From the NCBI GenBank assembly GCA_024635555.1, contig JAGXIO010000055.1, positions 1 through 41,742 of the forward strand: DNA of 41,742 bases. Reading direction: 5' to 3'. Source of the DNA: Saccharicrinis sp. (GTDB lineage: Bacteria; Bacteroidota; Bacteroidia; Bacteroidales; Marinilabiliaceae). The notes below the pieces were generated by a model that ran no database searches, had not been told where the DNA came from, and saw nothing but the letters and a program-made list of their open reading frames with translations. Position numbers and translations under genes: made by a program. This document shows positions 17,954 to 25,414 of the stretch, piece after piece; within the stretch, counting starts at the first letter, position 1; every line of letters starts with the position of its first letter.

Positions 17954-19780
17954 TTATATCATTCTAACAGCTCCTTTGTCGGCGGAGCTTACTAAGCTGG
18001 CATACGCCCTAAGGGCACCTGAAACTTTTCGTTGTCTAGGTTCGGGTTCAAATGCATTCTTTCCTTTTGCTTCTTCATTTTTTCTTCTTTGCGCCAATTC
18101 CTTATCCGAAACCAACACATTGATGGATCGTTGAGGAATATTTATCTCTATCTCGTCGCCCGTTTGCACCAATCCAATGGCACCTCCTGCGGCAGCTTCG
18201 GGCGACACATGGCCAATGGACAATCCGGATGTTCCACCCGAAAACCTTCCATCAGTTATCAGGGCACACTTTTCGCCCAAATGACGCGATTTTATATAAG
18301 AGGTAGGATAAAGCATTTCCTGCATTCCAGGCCCTCCTTTGGGTCCTTCATAAATTATAACCACCACATCCCCGGCTACTACTTCGCCAGTTAAAATACC
18401 CTCACAGGCATCATCTTGCGACTGATAAACTTTTGCCTTTCCTTTGAATATAAATATCGATTCGTCCACTCCCGCTGTTTTCACCACACATCCATCTAAG
18501 GCAATATTTCCTTTAAGAACAGCCAAACCGCCATCTTTGTTGTAAGCATATTTTACAGCGCGGATACAACCCTTTTCTCTGTCGATATCAAGCTTGGCAT
18601 AATGGGTCTTTTGCGAGCCCATGATTAGGTTGCGAATACCTGCCGGAGCGCTTGTGTAAATATTTTTTACCTCATCCGAAACATTGGGGCTGGTAACATC
18701 ATATTTTGCCATGGCCTGCTTTAGGGTGAGACCATCGGCTCTGCTCACACTGCTATCTATCAACCCTCCTCTGTCCAGTTCGGCCAGAATACCCAAAATA
18801 CCACCAGCACGGTTCACATCCTCAATATGATAATCGGAATTGGGTGCTACTTTTGCAAGTACGGGGGTGTTACGCGAAATTTGATCGATATGATCCATTG
18901 TAAAATCGAGTCCTGCCTCATGTGCTATGGCCAATATATGTAAAACGGTATTGGTGGAACCTCCCATGGCTACATCCAAAGTCATGGCATTTTTGAAGGC
19001 ACTGAACGAACCAATATTTCGAGGCAATACCGACTCGTCGCCATCCCTATAGTATTTATAGGTATTTTCTACAATTATTTTGGCTGCTTTCTCAAACAAA
19101 TGCTTTCGGTTTACATGTGTTGCCAAAATGGTTCCATTTCCCGGAAGCGCCAAACCGATGGCTTCATTCAGACAGTTCATACTGTTTGCCGTAAACATAC
19201 CAGAACAAGAACCGCAAGTAGGGCAAGCGTTTTCTTCCACAGCCTGTACATCGGCATCCGAAACGGTATCGTCGGCAGCCATTACCATGGCATCTACCAA
19301 GTCGAGTGCTTTATTGCCAACTTTACCCGCTTCCATGGGGCCACCCGAAACAAAAATGGCAGGAATATTTAAGCGCATGGCAGCCATCAACATGCCGGGC
19401 GTAATTTTATCGCAGTTGCTAATACAAATCATGGCGTCGGCCATGTGCGCGTTGCACATATACTCTACACTATCGGCAATTACATCGCGCGAAGGCAAGG
19501 AATACAGCATACCATCGTGGCCCATGGCAATACCGTCATCCACAGCTATTGTGTTGAACTCGGCAGCAAAACACCCCTGAGCTTCTATCATACGTTTAAC
19601 ATCTTGCCCTATCTGGTGCAAGTGAACATGCCCTGGCACAAATTGCGTAAACGAGTTAACGATGGCAATCATGGGTTTACCAAACTGCTCTTCCTTAACA
19701 CCATTGGCCCGCCACAAGCTGCGTGCTCCGGCCATTTTTCGGCCTTCGGTAGTTGTTGCACTTCTTAATTTATGCTTCAT
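17954..19780 (-). CDS. ilvD: Dihydroxy-acid dehydratase
   Basis: Dehydrates 2,3-dihydroxy-isovalerate and -methylvalerate to the corresponding 2-oxo acids, the shared step of valine and isoleucine synthesis. Iron-sulfur cysteines are visible in [12 protein letters not shown] and in [31 protein letters not shown] near the C-terminus is a family signature. The segment [15 protein letters not shown] lacks the first cysteine of the [2Fe-2S] plant/mycobacterial type and matches the E. coli-like class, as does the length of 608. This is the first structural gene after the leader-peptide attenuator; a 7-bp GC hairpin lies 30-47 bases ahead of its ATG. The start ([14 protein letters not shown]) is well placed. 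Confidence 0.95.
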   Translation of the reverse strand: MKHKLRSATTTEGRKMAGARSLWRANGVKEEQFGKPMIAIVNSFTQFVPGHVHLHQIGQDVKRMIEAQGCFAAEFNTIAVDDGIAMGHDGMLYSLPSRDVIADSVEYMCNAHMADAMICISNCDKITPGMLMAAMRLNIPAIFVSGGPMEAGKVGNKALDLVDAMVMAADDTVSDADVQAVEENACPTCGSCSGMFTANSMNCLNEAIGLALPGNGTILATHVNRKHLFEKAAKIIVENTYKYYRDGDESVLPRNIGSFSAFKNAMTLDVAMGGSTNTVLHILAIAHEAGLDFTMDHIDQISRNTPVLAKVAPNSDYHIEDVNRAGGILGILAELDRGGLIDSSVSRADGLTLKQAMAKYDVTSPNVSDEVKNIYTSAPAGIRNLIMGSQKTHYAKLDIDREKGCIRAVKYAYNKDGGLAVLKGNIALDGCVVKTAGVDESIFIFKGKAKVYQSQDDACEGILTGEVVAGDVVVIIYEGPKGGPGMQEMLYPTSYIKSRHLGEKCALITDGRFSGGTSGLSIGHVSPEAAAGGAIGLVQTGDEIEINIPQRSINVLVSDKELAQRRKNEEAKGKNAFEPEPRQRKVSGALRAYASLVSSADKGAVRMI

Positions 19781-19798
19781 TTTAAAAGAGTATAAAAA

Positions 19799-19828
19799 GC
19801 CCCCTCTAACTCCCCCGAATGGGGGAGG
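19799..19828. repeat. GC hairpin of the CCCCTCTAACTCCCC family in the ilvD leader
   Basis: CTCCCCC-GAAT-GGGGGAG (19810-19827) is preceded by GCCCCCTCTAA. It belongs to the dispersed family seen at 3782-3850 and 28793-28855. Here it lies between the attenuator terminator and the ilvD start codon, so it would be in the mRNA 5' region of ilvD and might affect translation or stability. Confidence 0.6.
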
Positions 19829-19871
19829 ACTGATTTACAGCTCTAATTAAAGAACTGAAAGGACTTGAATT

Positions 19872-19905
19872 AAAAAAGCCTCTCTCATACTATTGAGAAA
19901 GGCTT
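19872..19905 (-). terminator. Attenuator terminator upstream of ilvD
   Basis: On the minus strand, AAGCCTTTCTCA (19905-19894), loop ATAGTA, and TGAGAGAGGCTT (19887-19876) form a 12-bp stem with one T-G wobble. The final TT of the stem runs into a six-T tract (19877-19872). There is no gene end just upstream except the small BCAA-rich leader, 40 bases away, so this is a conditional terminator inside the ilv-leu leader and not the end of an operon. The 5' arm can alternatively pair with segment 2 of the leader at 19940-19948. Confidence 0.88.
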
Positions 19906-19939
19906 ATATAAATATCTTATAACGATTATTTTTTACACA

Positions 19940-19991
19940 CCATCCTCATTTCTGCTCGGTAATGACCAAGAGAAGAACGCTATTGAGGATG
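19940..19991 (-). promoter_or_regulatory. Alternative base-pairing segments of the BCAA attenuator
   Basis: Segment 1 (minus-strand CATCCTCA, 19991-19984) lies over the Val-Ile-Leu codons 7-9. Segment 2 (TGAGGATGG, 19948-19940) begins with the leader's own TGA stop. 1:2 pairs perfectly over 8 bp. Segment 2 can instead pair with segment 3 (CCTTTCTCA, 19902-19894), the 5' arm of the terminator: 7 Watson-Crick pairs, one G-T wobble and one mismatch. Segments 1 and 3 share the word CTCAATAG, which explains the mutual exclusion. A ribosome stalled at codons 12-17 would cover segment 1 and leave 2:3 to form, giving read-through. A ribosome at the stop would cover segment 2 and let the terminator form. 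Confidence 0.8.
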
Positions 19992-20011
19992 ACAGAAAAA
20001 ATATTTTTCAT
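19946..20011 (-). CDS. ilv-leu operon leader peptide (21 residues, BCAA-rich)
   Basis: A 22-codon gene starting ATG AAA AAT ATT and ending AAA TGA. The core SVILNSVLLLVI (residues 6-17), plus Ile4, gives 3 Ile, 3 Val and 4 Leu in 21 residues. It would be read by ribosomes only to sense charging of the three branched-chain tRNAs; the peptide itself has no expected function. Support comes from position: it starts about 32 bases after the predicted transcription start of an exact TAnnTTTG promoter, ends 40 bases before a terminator, and overlaps RNA segments that can switch that terminator on or off. The role parallels enterobacterial IlvL, but I see it here ahead of ilvD in a Bacteroidota-like genome. 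A 93-residue frame over the same DNA (19980-20261) is AT-rich noise. Confidence 0.85.
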   Translation of the reverse strand: MKNIFSVILNSVLLLVITEQK

Positions 20012-20049
20012 TTTGCTTTTGTTTTTGCTTTTGTTGTAACCAACGAATA

Positions 20050-20079
20050 CAAATATATTGTTTTTTTTTAATCTCCAAA
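20050..20079 (-). promoter_or_regulatory. Bacteroidota-type promoter of the ilvD-leuB operon
   Basis: On the minus strand, a -33 element TTTG (20079-20076) and a -7 element TATATTTG (20057-20050, an exact TAnnTTTG) are separated by 18 bases that include an A9 tract. Transcription would start near 20043, about 32 bases before the leader peptide ATG. This separates the ilvD-leuB operon from ilvC, although read-through from ilvC is possible. Confidence 0.75.
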
Positions 20080-20229
20080 AAAAATATCAAAAAAACATTG
20101 TATATTTTTTCACTCTGCAACTGCGGGGCGTTAATTAAATTAGTGAGAACGCCTGTAAATCCCCTCTCGAAAGCACAACTCACTGTATAATTATACAATT
20201 TAGGTATATTCTGCATAAGGCTGACATCG

Positions 20230-20276
20230 ACCCACAGACTAGCAAAATGTAAAATACACATGCTGAATCTGTGGGT
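20230..20276 (-). terminator. Hairpin after ilvC, possible terminator
   Basis: ACCCACAGA and TCTGTGGGT form a perfect 9-bp stem around a 29-base AT-rich loop, 35 bases past the ilvC stop. There is no T-run after the stem, so it may act as an mRNA 3' end or processing hairpin rather than an efficient intrinsic terminator. Confidence 0.45.
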
Positions 20277-20310
20277 TTAGAATAAGTATTTAATTGCGTT
20301 TCTTCACCAA

Positions 20311-21786
20311 TTACACTATTGCTTTCATGGCGGTCATCGCATCACGCAACTCAGCCCCAATCATTTCCACATCGTGAAAACGGATGGCCTCATTAATATC
20401 AACCAATTCTTTGTTGCCCACACCAGTTATAACACCTTGATTAAAGTTTTTTCCAATAACGTTAGTCTCTACTTTAGCCATAAAGTCGGCCAACAATGGT
20501 TTACACGCGTGGTCGAACAGGTAGCATCCGTACTCAGCGGTATCGGAGATAACACGGTTCATTTCGAATAGCTTTTTACGTGCAATGGTATTGGCAATAA
20601 GCGGCGTTTCGTGCAGCGATTCGTAATAGGCACTTTCTTCTTTTATGCCTGCTTCCGTCATGGTTTCAAAAGCCAGTTCAACACCCGACTTAACAAATGC
20701 CACCAATAAAGTACCGTTATCGAAATACTCCTGCTCGCTTATTTCAACATCTGCCGCTGGTGTTTTTTCAAATTCCGTTTCGCCTGTTTGAGCTCTCCAA
20801 GTCAACAGATTTTTATCGTCATTAGCCCAATCAGCCATCATGGTAGAAGAAAATTCGCCGCTCATAATATCATCCATATGCTTTTGAAAAAGTGGGCGCA
20901 TGATATTTTTAAGTTCTTCGGCAATTTTAAAAGCTTCTATTTTAGCGGGATTCGATAGGCGATCCATCATATTTGTGATACCGCCAATTTTTAGGGCTTC
21001 GGTAATTACTTCCCATCCGTACTGAATCAGTTTAGAGGCATATCCTTTATCTATACCTTTTTCTACCATTTTATTAAACGATAGGATTGAGCCGGTCTGC
21101 AAGAGTCCGCACAGAATAGTTTGCTCACCCATTAAATCGGATTTAACCTCGGCAACAAATGAGGAATGTAAAACACCCGCATGATGACCTCCGGTAGCCA
21201 CCGCATATGCTTTGGCTATCTCAAACCCCTCGCCGTTAGGATCGTTTTCGGGGTGAACAGCAATAAGTGTAGGCACGCCAAATCCACGTTTGTACTCTTC
21301 GCGAACCTCGGAACCGGGCGATTTGGGCGCTACCATAACAACGGTAAGGTCCTTGCGTATTTGCATTCCCTCCTCCACAATATTAAAACCATGAGAATAG
21401 GAAAGCGTAGATGCTTTTTTCATCAATGGCATTATTTGGGTTACCACAGCCGTATGCTGCTTATCGGGCGTAAGGTTTATTACTAGGTCAGCCGTAGGAA
21501 TCATCTGCTCGTAAGTTCCAACCTTAAAGTTATTTTCGGTGGCATTTTTCCACGATTGACGCTGCTCTTTGATGGCTCCCTCGCGCAAGGTATAAGATAC
21601 ATCCAAACCTGAGTCTCTCATGTTAAGACCTTGATTTAAGCCTTGTGCACCGCAGCCTACAATCACTATTTTTTTACCTTTTAGTTTTTCAACGCCATCG
21701 GCAAATTCTGAACTGTCCATAAATTCGCAAACACCCAACTGGTTTAATTGCTCGCGTAACGGTAATGTATTGAAATAATTAGCCAT
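20311..21786 (-). CDS. ilvC: Ketol-acid reductoisomerase (NADP+), class II
   Basis: Isomerises and reduces acetolactate/acetohydroxybutyrate to the dihydroxy acids, in isoleucine, valine and leucine synthesis. The Rossmann domain shows [20 protein letters not shown], and the cofactor loop ([15 protein letters not shown]) has arginines consistent with NADPH. Catalytic-domain segments include [28 protein letters not shown] and SAYYESLHE (twice-repeated all-helical domain). At 491 residues it is the long class II type; the N-terminus [18 protein letters not shown] closely resembles the E. coli enzyme. It lies upstream of the attenuated operon on the same strand but is separated from it by a hairpin and a promoter, so it is probably regulated independently. 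I did not find an attenuator ahead of ilvC itself. Confidence 0.96.
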   Translation of the reverse strand: MANYFNTLPLREQLNQLGVCEFMDSSEFADGVEKLKGKKIVIVGCGAQGLNQGLNMRDSGLDVSYTLREGAIKEQRQSWKNATENNFKVGTYEQMIPTADLVINLTPDKQHTAVVTQIMPLMKKASTLSYSHGFNIVEEGMQIRKDLTVVMVAPKSPGSEVREEYKRGFGVPTLIAVHPENDPNGEGFEIAKAYAVATGGHHAGVLHSSFVAEVKSDLMGEQTILCGLLQTGSILSFNKMVEKGIDKGYASKLIQYGWEVITEALKIGGITNMMDRLSNPAKIEAFKIAEELKNIMRPLFQKHMDDIMSGEFSSTMMADWANDDKNLLTWRAQTGETEFEKTPAADVEISEQEYFDNGTLLVAFVKSGVELAFETMTEAGIKEESAYYESLHETPLIANTIARKKLFEMNRVISDTAEYGCYLFDHACKPLLADFMAKVETNVIGKNFNQGVITGVGNKELVDINEAIRFHDVEMIGAELRDAMTAMKAIV

Positions 21787-22277
21787 CTTATTGTGATTTT
21801 AATTTATTTTTATTTGACTTATAACTGTCCCTTATAATTATCCATTCCCTGCTCTTAGCAAGGCTTATTTTCAATTGTCCCACAAGGTACATAAGTTACT
21901 CATGCAAATCAACATATAATAACCCGAAACTGTTTCGTAAAAAAACAGGCATTTTAGGTACTTTTAATGGATTGGGGAGAAATCAAGATTTTGTGACACA
22001 AACTTTCCTGGGAATCTTTGCTTTGTTTGGATACCTTGTAGCTAATAAAAGTCTAGTTAGTGCAAAGTTGGGCTACCCGCCTGACGGAGGGCAGGAATCC
22101 CGGGGCTAGTCAAAAGTGCTTTAAATAAACATCGATTAATAACTAGGCACGGCATTCATGCCGTGCAACATTTAGTAGCATGAATCGGTTTCCTGCCCGA
22201 CGCAGGCGGGTAACCGAAACTTTTAGATAGCTATACATGAGCGGTACAACTTTATCAGCAGAAGAATAAAAGATTCC
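21787..22277. other. Spacer upstream of ilvC; REP-like debris, no gene
   Basis: About 490 bases with no convincing gene. The part next to ilvC is AT-rich and contains a small hairpin (minus-strand CCTTGCT-AAG-AGCAGGG) about 75 bases ahead of the ATG. It also has two GGGACA-TT words that could be regulatory, but I recognise no riboswitch or leader peptide. The distal part (22075-22225) holds GC-rich palindromes. I found only a one-mismatch -7 box (minus-strand CAACTTTG near 22062-22069), which is too weak to call. Confidence 0.5.
22075..22220. repeat. REP-like cluster with palindrome GCACGGCA-TTCA-TGCCGTGC
   Basis: A perfect 8-bp stem with TTCA loop at 22147-22166 is flanked by CCGCCTGACGGAGGGCAGG (about 22078-22096) and by CCTGCCCGACGCAGGCGGG (22192-22210). 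These are imperfect complementary blocks on either side of it. The whole could be one composite palindromic element of about 140 bases. Confidence 0.6.
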
Positions 22278-24197
22278 TTATCCTTTCATACGTTCTTTTT
22301 CGACAATTATCCATGCGGTATCTAATAACAACATCAACTGACGGACATGGAATTTGGAGTAGGAAAAATTTTTTGTGGCCAACCAAAATAGGGCTTCCAC
22401 TTTGTTATTAACTACTACGGGTAAGGTGATTGATTTAAACAAATCACCATTTACGCTTTCCGGAGTCTGGAAGGGGTAATATTGCGTTGGATTATTTTCG
22501 ATAACAGTTTCCTTACTCCTTAGCGCCTTATTTAGGCAGTCCATATTATTCAAACCTTGTGTGTAGCTTTGATATGGATGCGTAAGGTTAACATTTTGCG
22601 ACCAGTTATTAAGACAAAAAATGCCATTTTCACTATCACAATGATAAACTGCTCCAAAATCGCTATTGGTAAATTCTATGCTTTCTTTCAGGGTAAAGTC
22701 AAGCAAATCGCTAATGGAAGCGGCTTTATAATGGACGATATGATTGATTCCCACAAAACGTCTATTAATCCGCTTTAACTTGTATGCGGCTTCTACAGCG
22801 TTTGTGGTATCAATCACAATGCAATGTAAAAAGTCCTTATTGTTTACGGTTAAAGGGCTAGCAATTACATTCACGTTACGGATGTGACCACTTGCGAGCC
22901 TGTGTTTAAACTTGAATACACTTTTATTCTCCAATCTGGCCAGATTCATTTCATGCGCTATCTCATCATGACTCAAAATATTAATTTTATCCATGCTAAT
23001 TCCCAAGAGGCTTTCCTTGCTATAACCATAAAAATTTGCTCCGGTATTGTTTATATCCACCATTTTTGTTGTTTGGGGATCCACAATGTACATCACGGTC
23101 TTGCTCTTATCGAAAATTGCTTTAAAGCGTTTTTCGCTTTCGGCCAGCGCTATCGAAACCTCTTTTCTATCCGTTATATCAAGACAGGTGCCCATCATCC
23201 GCAATGGTTTACCCTCTGCGTCCCACTCCACAATGCTACTTCTGGAGTGCACCCATACATATTGTCCTCCTTTTTGTATCATCCTGAATTCCAGATCAAA
23301 ATAATCCAACTCTTTGGCAAATACACGAGCAATTGTTTCATCTACTTTTTTTCGATCCTCTTGCGCTACAAGTTCAAATATGGTTGCCTCCGTTGCTGAT
23401 TCGAGGTCTTCAGGAGTATGACCAACTATTTGAGCCCATCGTGCATTAACAACAAACGTTGAACCTTGAATGTCCCAATCCCAGGTACCGGCATTTGTTC
23501 CTTTTAAGATACCTTCGATTCGACTTTTTTGAGTTAACAAATCAGCCTTAGCTTTTTCGTTTTCGGTAATGTCGTTGTAGATAACAGCAAAGAAGTTAAG
23601 CTGAGGCGAATAAGCGTGTAACTCATAATATTTATCCTGCGAATGCACATATTCGATCGATTTACCTACCCCACCAGTTAAAGCTACTTTGGCGATCTTC
23701 TCTTTCCACTTATCCGTACAATATTCAAAAACCTCGCTTCCCCTTTTATTTATTACATCTTCAAAAGACATATTACGTGCTTTTAACAACTGAAGATTGG
23801 CATCTCTAATAATGTAATCCACGGGTTGGCCATTATCGTCCAATACCAACTCGTACAGCCCAAAGCCTACGGATAGACTATTGAACATCTGCCTGTACTT
23901 TTCTTCGCTCCCCTTCAGTTGCTTTTGTACTTTGTTCTTTTTTTTAACTGTAAACAACAAGAATGTAATGAGTGCTATTTGCAAAAATACAAATGCGATT
24001 ATTGGAACGCACCCACCCAAATACGTGTCTGAAAAACTACAAAAAGGAAAATTAAAGGAAATTAAACCAAAAGGAATACCCCATTGATTAGCAACAAATA
24101 ATTTACTTTCACTTTGTTTAAAGTGGGAAAGATGAACCACCTTGTATCTTGCAAGTATTTTCATTTTGAGCCTTGTGGCAATATTGGTGGTTTGCAT
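22278..24197 (-). CDS. Membrane PAS-PAS-PAS-GAF sensor protein without kinase domain
   Basis: The N-terminal ~65 residues are followed by one hydrophobic segment (VPIIAFVFLQIALITFLLFT, about residues 64-83) and a basic stretch. Three PAS domains follow, about residues 98-215, 225-345 (with YVWVHSRSSIVEWDAEGKPLR and the PAC motif MMGTCLDITDRK) and 350-470. A C-terminal GAF domain runs from about 480 to 635 (SDFGAVYHCDSENGIFCLNNW). It ends at EKERMKG with no HisKA, HATPase, GGDEF or other output domain. It starts 4 bases after the stop of the upstream REC-HisKA gene, so the two are co-translated and probably act together. The ligand sensed is unknown. It might be a degraded kinase that lost its 3' part, but the stop is clean and a REP-like spacer follows. 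Confidence 0.8.
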   Translation of the reverse strand: MQTTNIATRLKMKILARYKVVHLSHFKQSESKLFVANQWGIPFGLISFNFPFCSFSDTYLGGCVPIIAFVFLQIALITFLLFTVKKKNKVQKQLKGSEEKYRQMFNSLSVGFGLYELVLDDNGQPVDYIIRDANLQLLKARNMSFEDVINKRGSEVFEYCTDKWKEKIAKVALTGGVGKSIEYVHSQDKYYELHAYSPQLNFFAVIYNDITENEKAKADLLTQKSRIEGILKGTNAGTWDWDIQGSTFVVNARWAQIVGHTPEDLESATEATIFELVAQEDRKKVDETIARVFAKELDYFDLEFRMIQKGGQYVWVHSRSSIVEWDAEGKPLRMMGTCLDITDRKEVSIALAESEKRFKAIFDKSKTVMYIVDPQTTKMVDINNTGANFYGYSKESLLGISMDKINILSHDEIAHEMNLARLENKSVFKFKHRLASGHIRNVNVIASPLTVNNKDFLHCIVIDTTNAVEAAYKLKRINRRFVGINHIVHYKAASISDLLDFTLKESIEFTNSDFGAVYHCDSENGIFCLNNWSQNVNLTHPYQSYTQGLNNMDCLNKALRSKETVIENNPTQYYPFQTPESVNGDLFKSITLPVVVNNKVEALFWLATKNFSYSKFHVRQLMLLLDTAWIIVEKERMKG

Positions 24198-24201
24198 ATA
24201 T

Positions 24202-25371
24202 TTAATTCATTTGGCAGGGTAGATGAACCGAGGTTATGGTACCGGAATTTTCTTCCATGTTTTCAAATTCTAATTTTCCATTGTGCAATAAAATGATCAT
24301 CCTGGCTAAATAAAGCTCCATGGCATTATTGCGTTCAAAGGTATAGTTTTGATTGCTTACCGATTTAAAAAAATGACCTAACTCTTGGCCTTCATAGGCA
24401 CTACCGCTGTCAATAATTTTTATCGTAATTTGTTGTTGATTGCACAATACCACCACGTTGATAAATCCTTTTCGGGTAAAAATCATAGAGCATTCGAGGA
24501 GTGCGGTAAGGGCGTCTTGAATAAACTCCTGATCGGCCTCCACAAAGGCTTCGGTACATTCCATTGTAAACCTTGTTTGTAAATCCTTTTCTTTGGCGCT
24601 TTCCGAAAACCCATTTACAACGGATTGCAACAGTGGCAGCAAATCAATGCGCTCAAGTTTGAGTTGCGATACGCCTTTTAGTTGCAAATTAGATATTTGA
24701 AGCGCTGCATAAGCGTATTTTTCGAGATTAGTGACAGATAAATTAAGCAACGAAACAATTTCCTGAATGTCCGGATCGTGGGTAAAGGTGTTCAATAAAT
24801 TTATAGAGCCCACGATGCCGTTTAATGGGGTGCGCAACTCATGGCTTATGGTATTTAAAAAATCGTTTTTAGCTACATCCAATCGCTTTAGGTTTTCGTT
24901 GGCCTCTTTCAATTGGGTATTTGATTTATTAAGCTCAAGTGTCTTTTTATCCACCTCGGATGCAAGCCATCCGTTCAAGTCAAGGATTTTTTCTCTCGAT
25001 TTTTTTAGTTCTACGTGTGTAGATAAACGCGCTAAAAGTTCCTTTTGGTTAAAAGGCTTGATAATAAAATCCACCCCTCCCCTTTCAAACCCCTCCGTAA
25101 CACTTTCGATATCGGTACGAGCCGTTAAAAAAATTATAGGTATATTAGCGTGTTCAGGATTTTTTTTAATTATTTCGCATGTTTCAAAACCGTTTGTCTC
25201 TGGCATCATAACATCTAACAAAACGGCGTCGAAGGGAGCCATTTGAAGCCATTTTATGGCACTAGCGCCATTCAGCGCAACTTCGACCGAGTAATTATTT
25301 TCGGCCAGCAAGGCGGCTAATATTTGTAAGTTTTTTGGATTGTCGTCAACAATTAATATTCTGTCGTTCAT
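24202..25371 (-). CDS. Response regulator-HisKA protein with degenerate ATPase domain (probable pseudokinase)
   Basis: A receiver domain comes first (ILIVDDNPKNLQ, phospho-acceptor Asp53 in LLDVMMPE, FLTAR, and Lys in IKPFN). Next are a coiled coil (about residues 130-165), a HisKA helix with His177 in NTISHELRTPLNG, and a HATPase_c-like domain. The ATPase motifs are broken: the N box reads LLECSMIFT instead of the usual NLLxNAxKFT, the G1 box reads DSGSAYEG, and the G2 region reads NNAMELYLARM with no GxGLGL. Phosphoryl transfer to Asp53 or His177 remains possible, but ATP use looks lost. It is the middle gene of a three-gene operon, 43 bases after the hybrid kinase and 4 bases before the PAS-GAF protein. 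It may work as a dimerising phospho-receiver or scaffold for the active kinase. Confidence 0.85.
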   Translation of the reverse strand: MNDRILIVDDNPKNLQILAALLAENNYSVEVALNGASAIKWLQMAPFDAVLLDVMMPETNGFETCEIIKKNPEHANIPIIFLTARTDIESVTEGFERGGVDFIIKPFNQKELLARLSTHVELKKSREKILDLNGWLASEVDKKTLELNKSNTQLKEANENLKRLDVAKNDFLNTISHELRTPLNGIVGSINLLNTFTHDPDIQEIVSLLNLSVTNLEKYAYAALQISNLQLKGVSQLKLERIDLLPLLQSVVNGFSESAKEKDLQTRFTMECTEAFVEADQEFIQDALTALLECSMIFTRKGFINVVVLCNQQQITIKIIDSGSAYEGQELGHFFKSVSNQNYTFERNNAMELYLARMIILLHNGKLEFENMEENSGTITSVHLPCQMN

Positions 25372-25414
25372 TTTTTTTACCTATTGCGGGTTAAAAATTT
25401 GATGTGTTTAACAT

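Noticed and set aside
19980-20261. 93-residue minus-strand reading frame overlapping the BCAA leader
   Set aside because: It is AT-rich with no recognisable domain, and runs through the promoter and the leader region in another frame. The 21-codon gene explains the region far better.
21787-22000. A second BCAA attenuator or a riboswitch ahead of ilvC
   Set aside because: I found no small BCAA-rich gene and no terminator with a T-run on the minus strand, only one weak hairpin.
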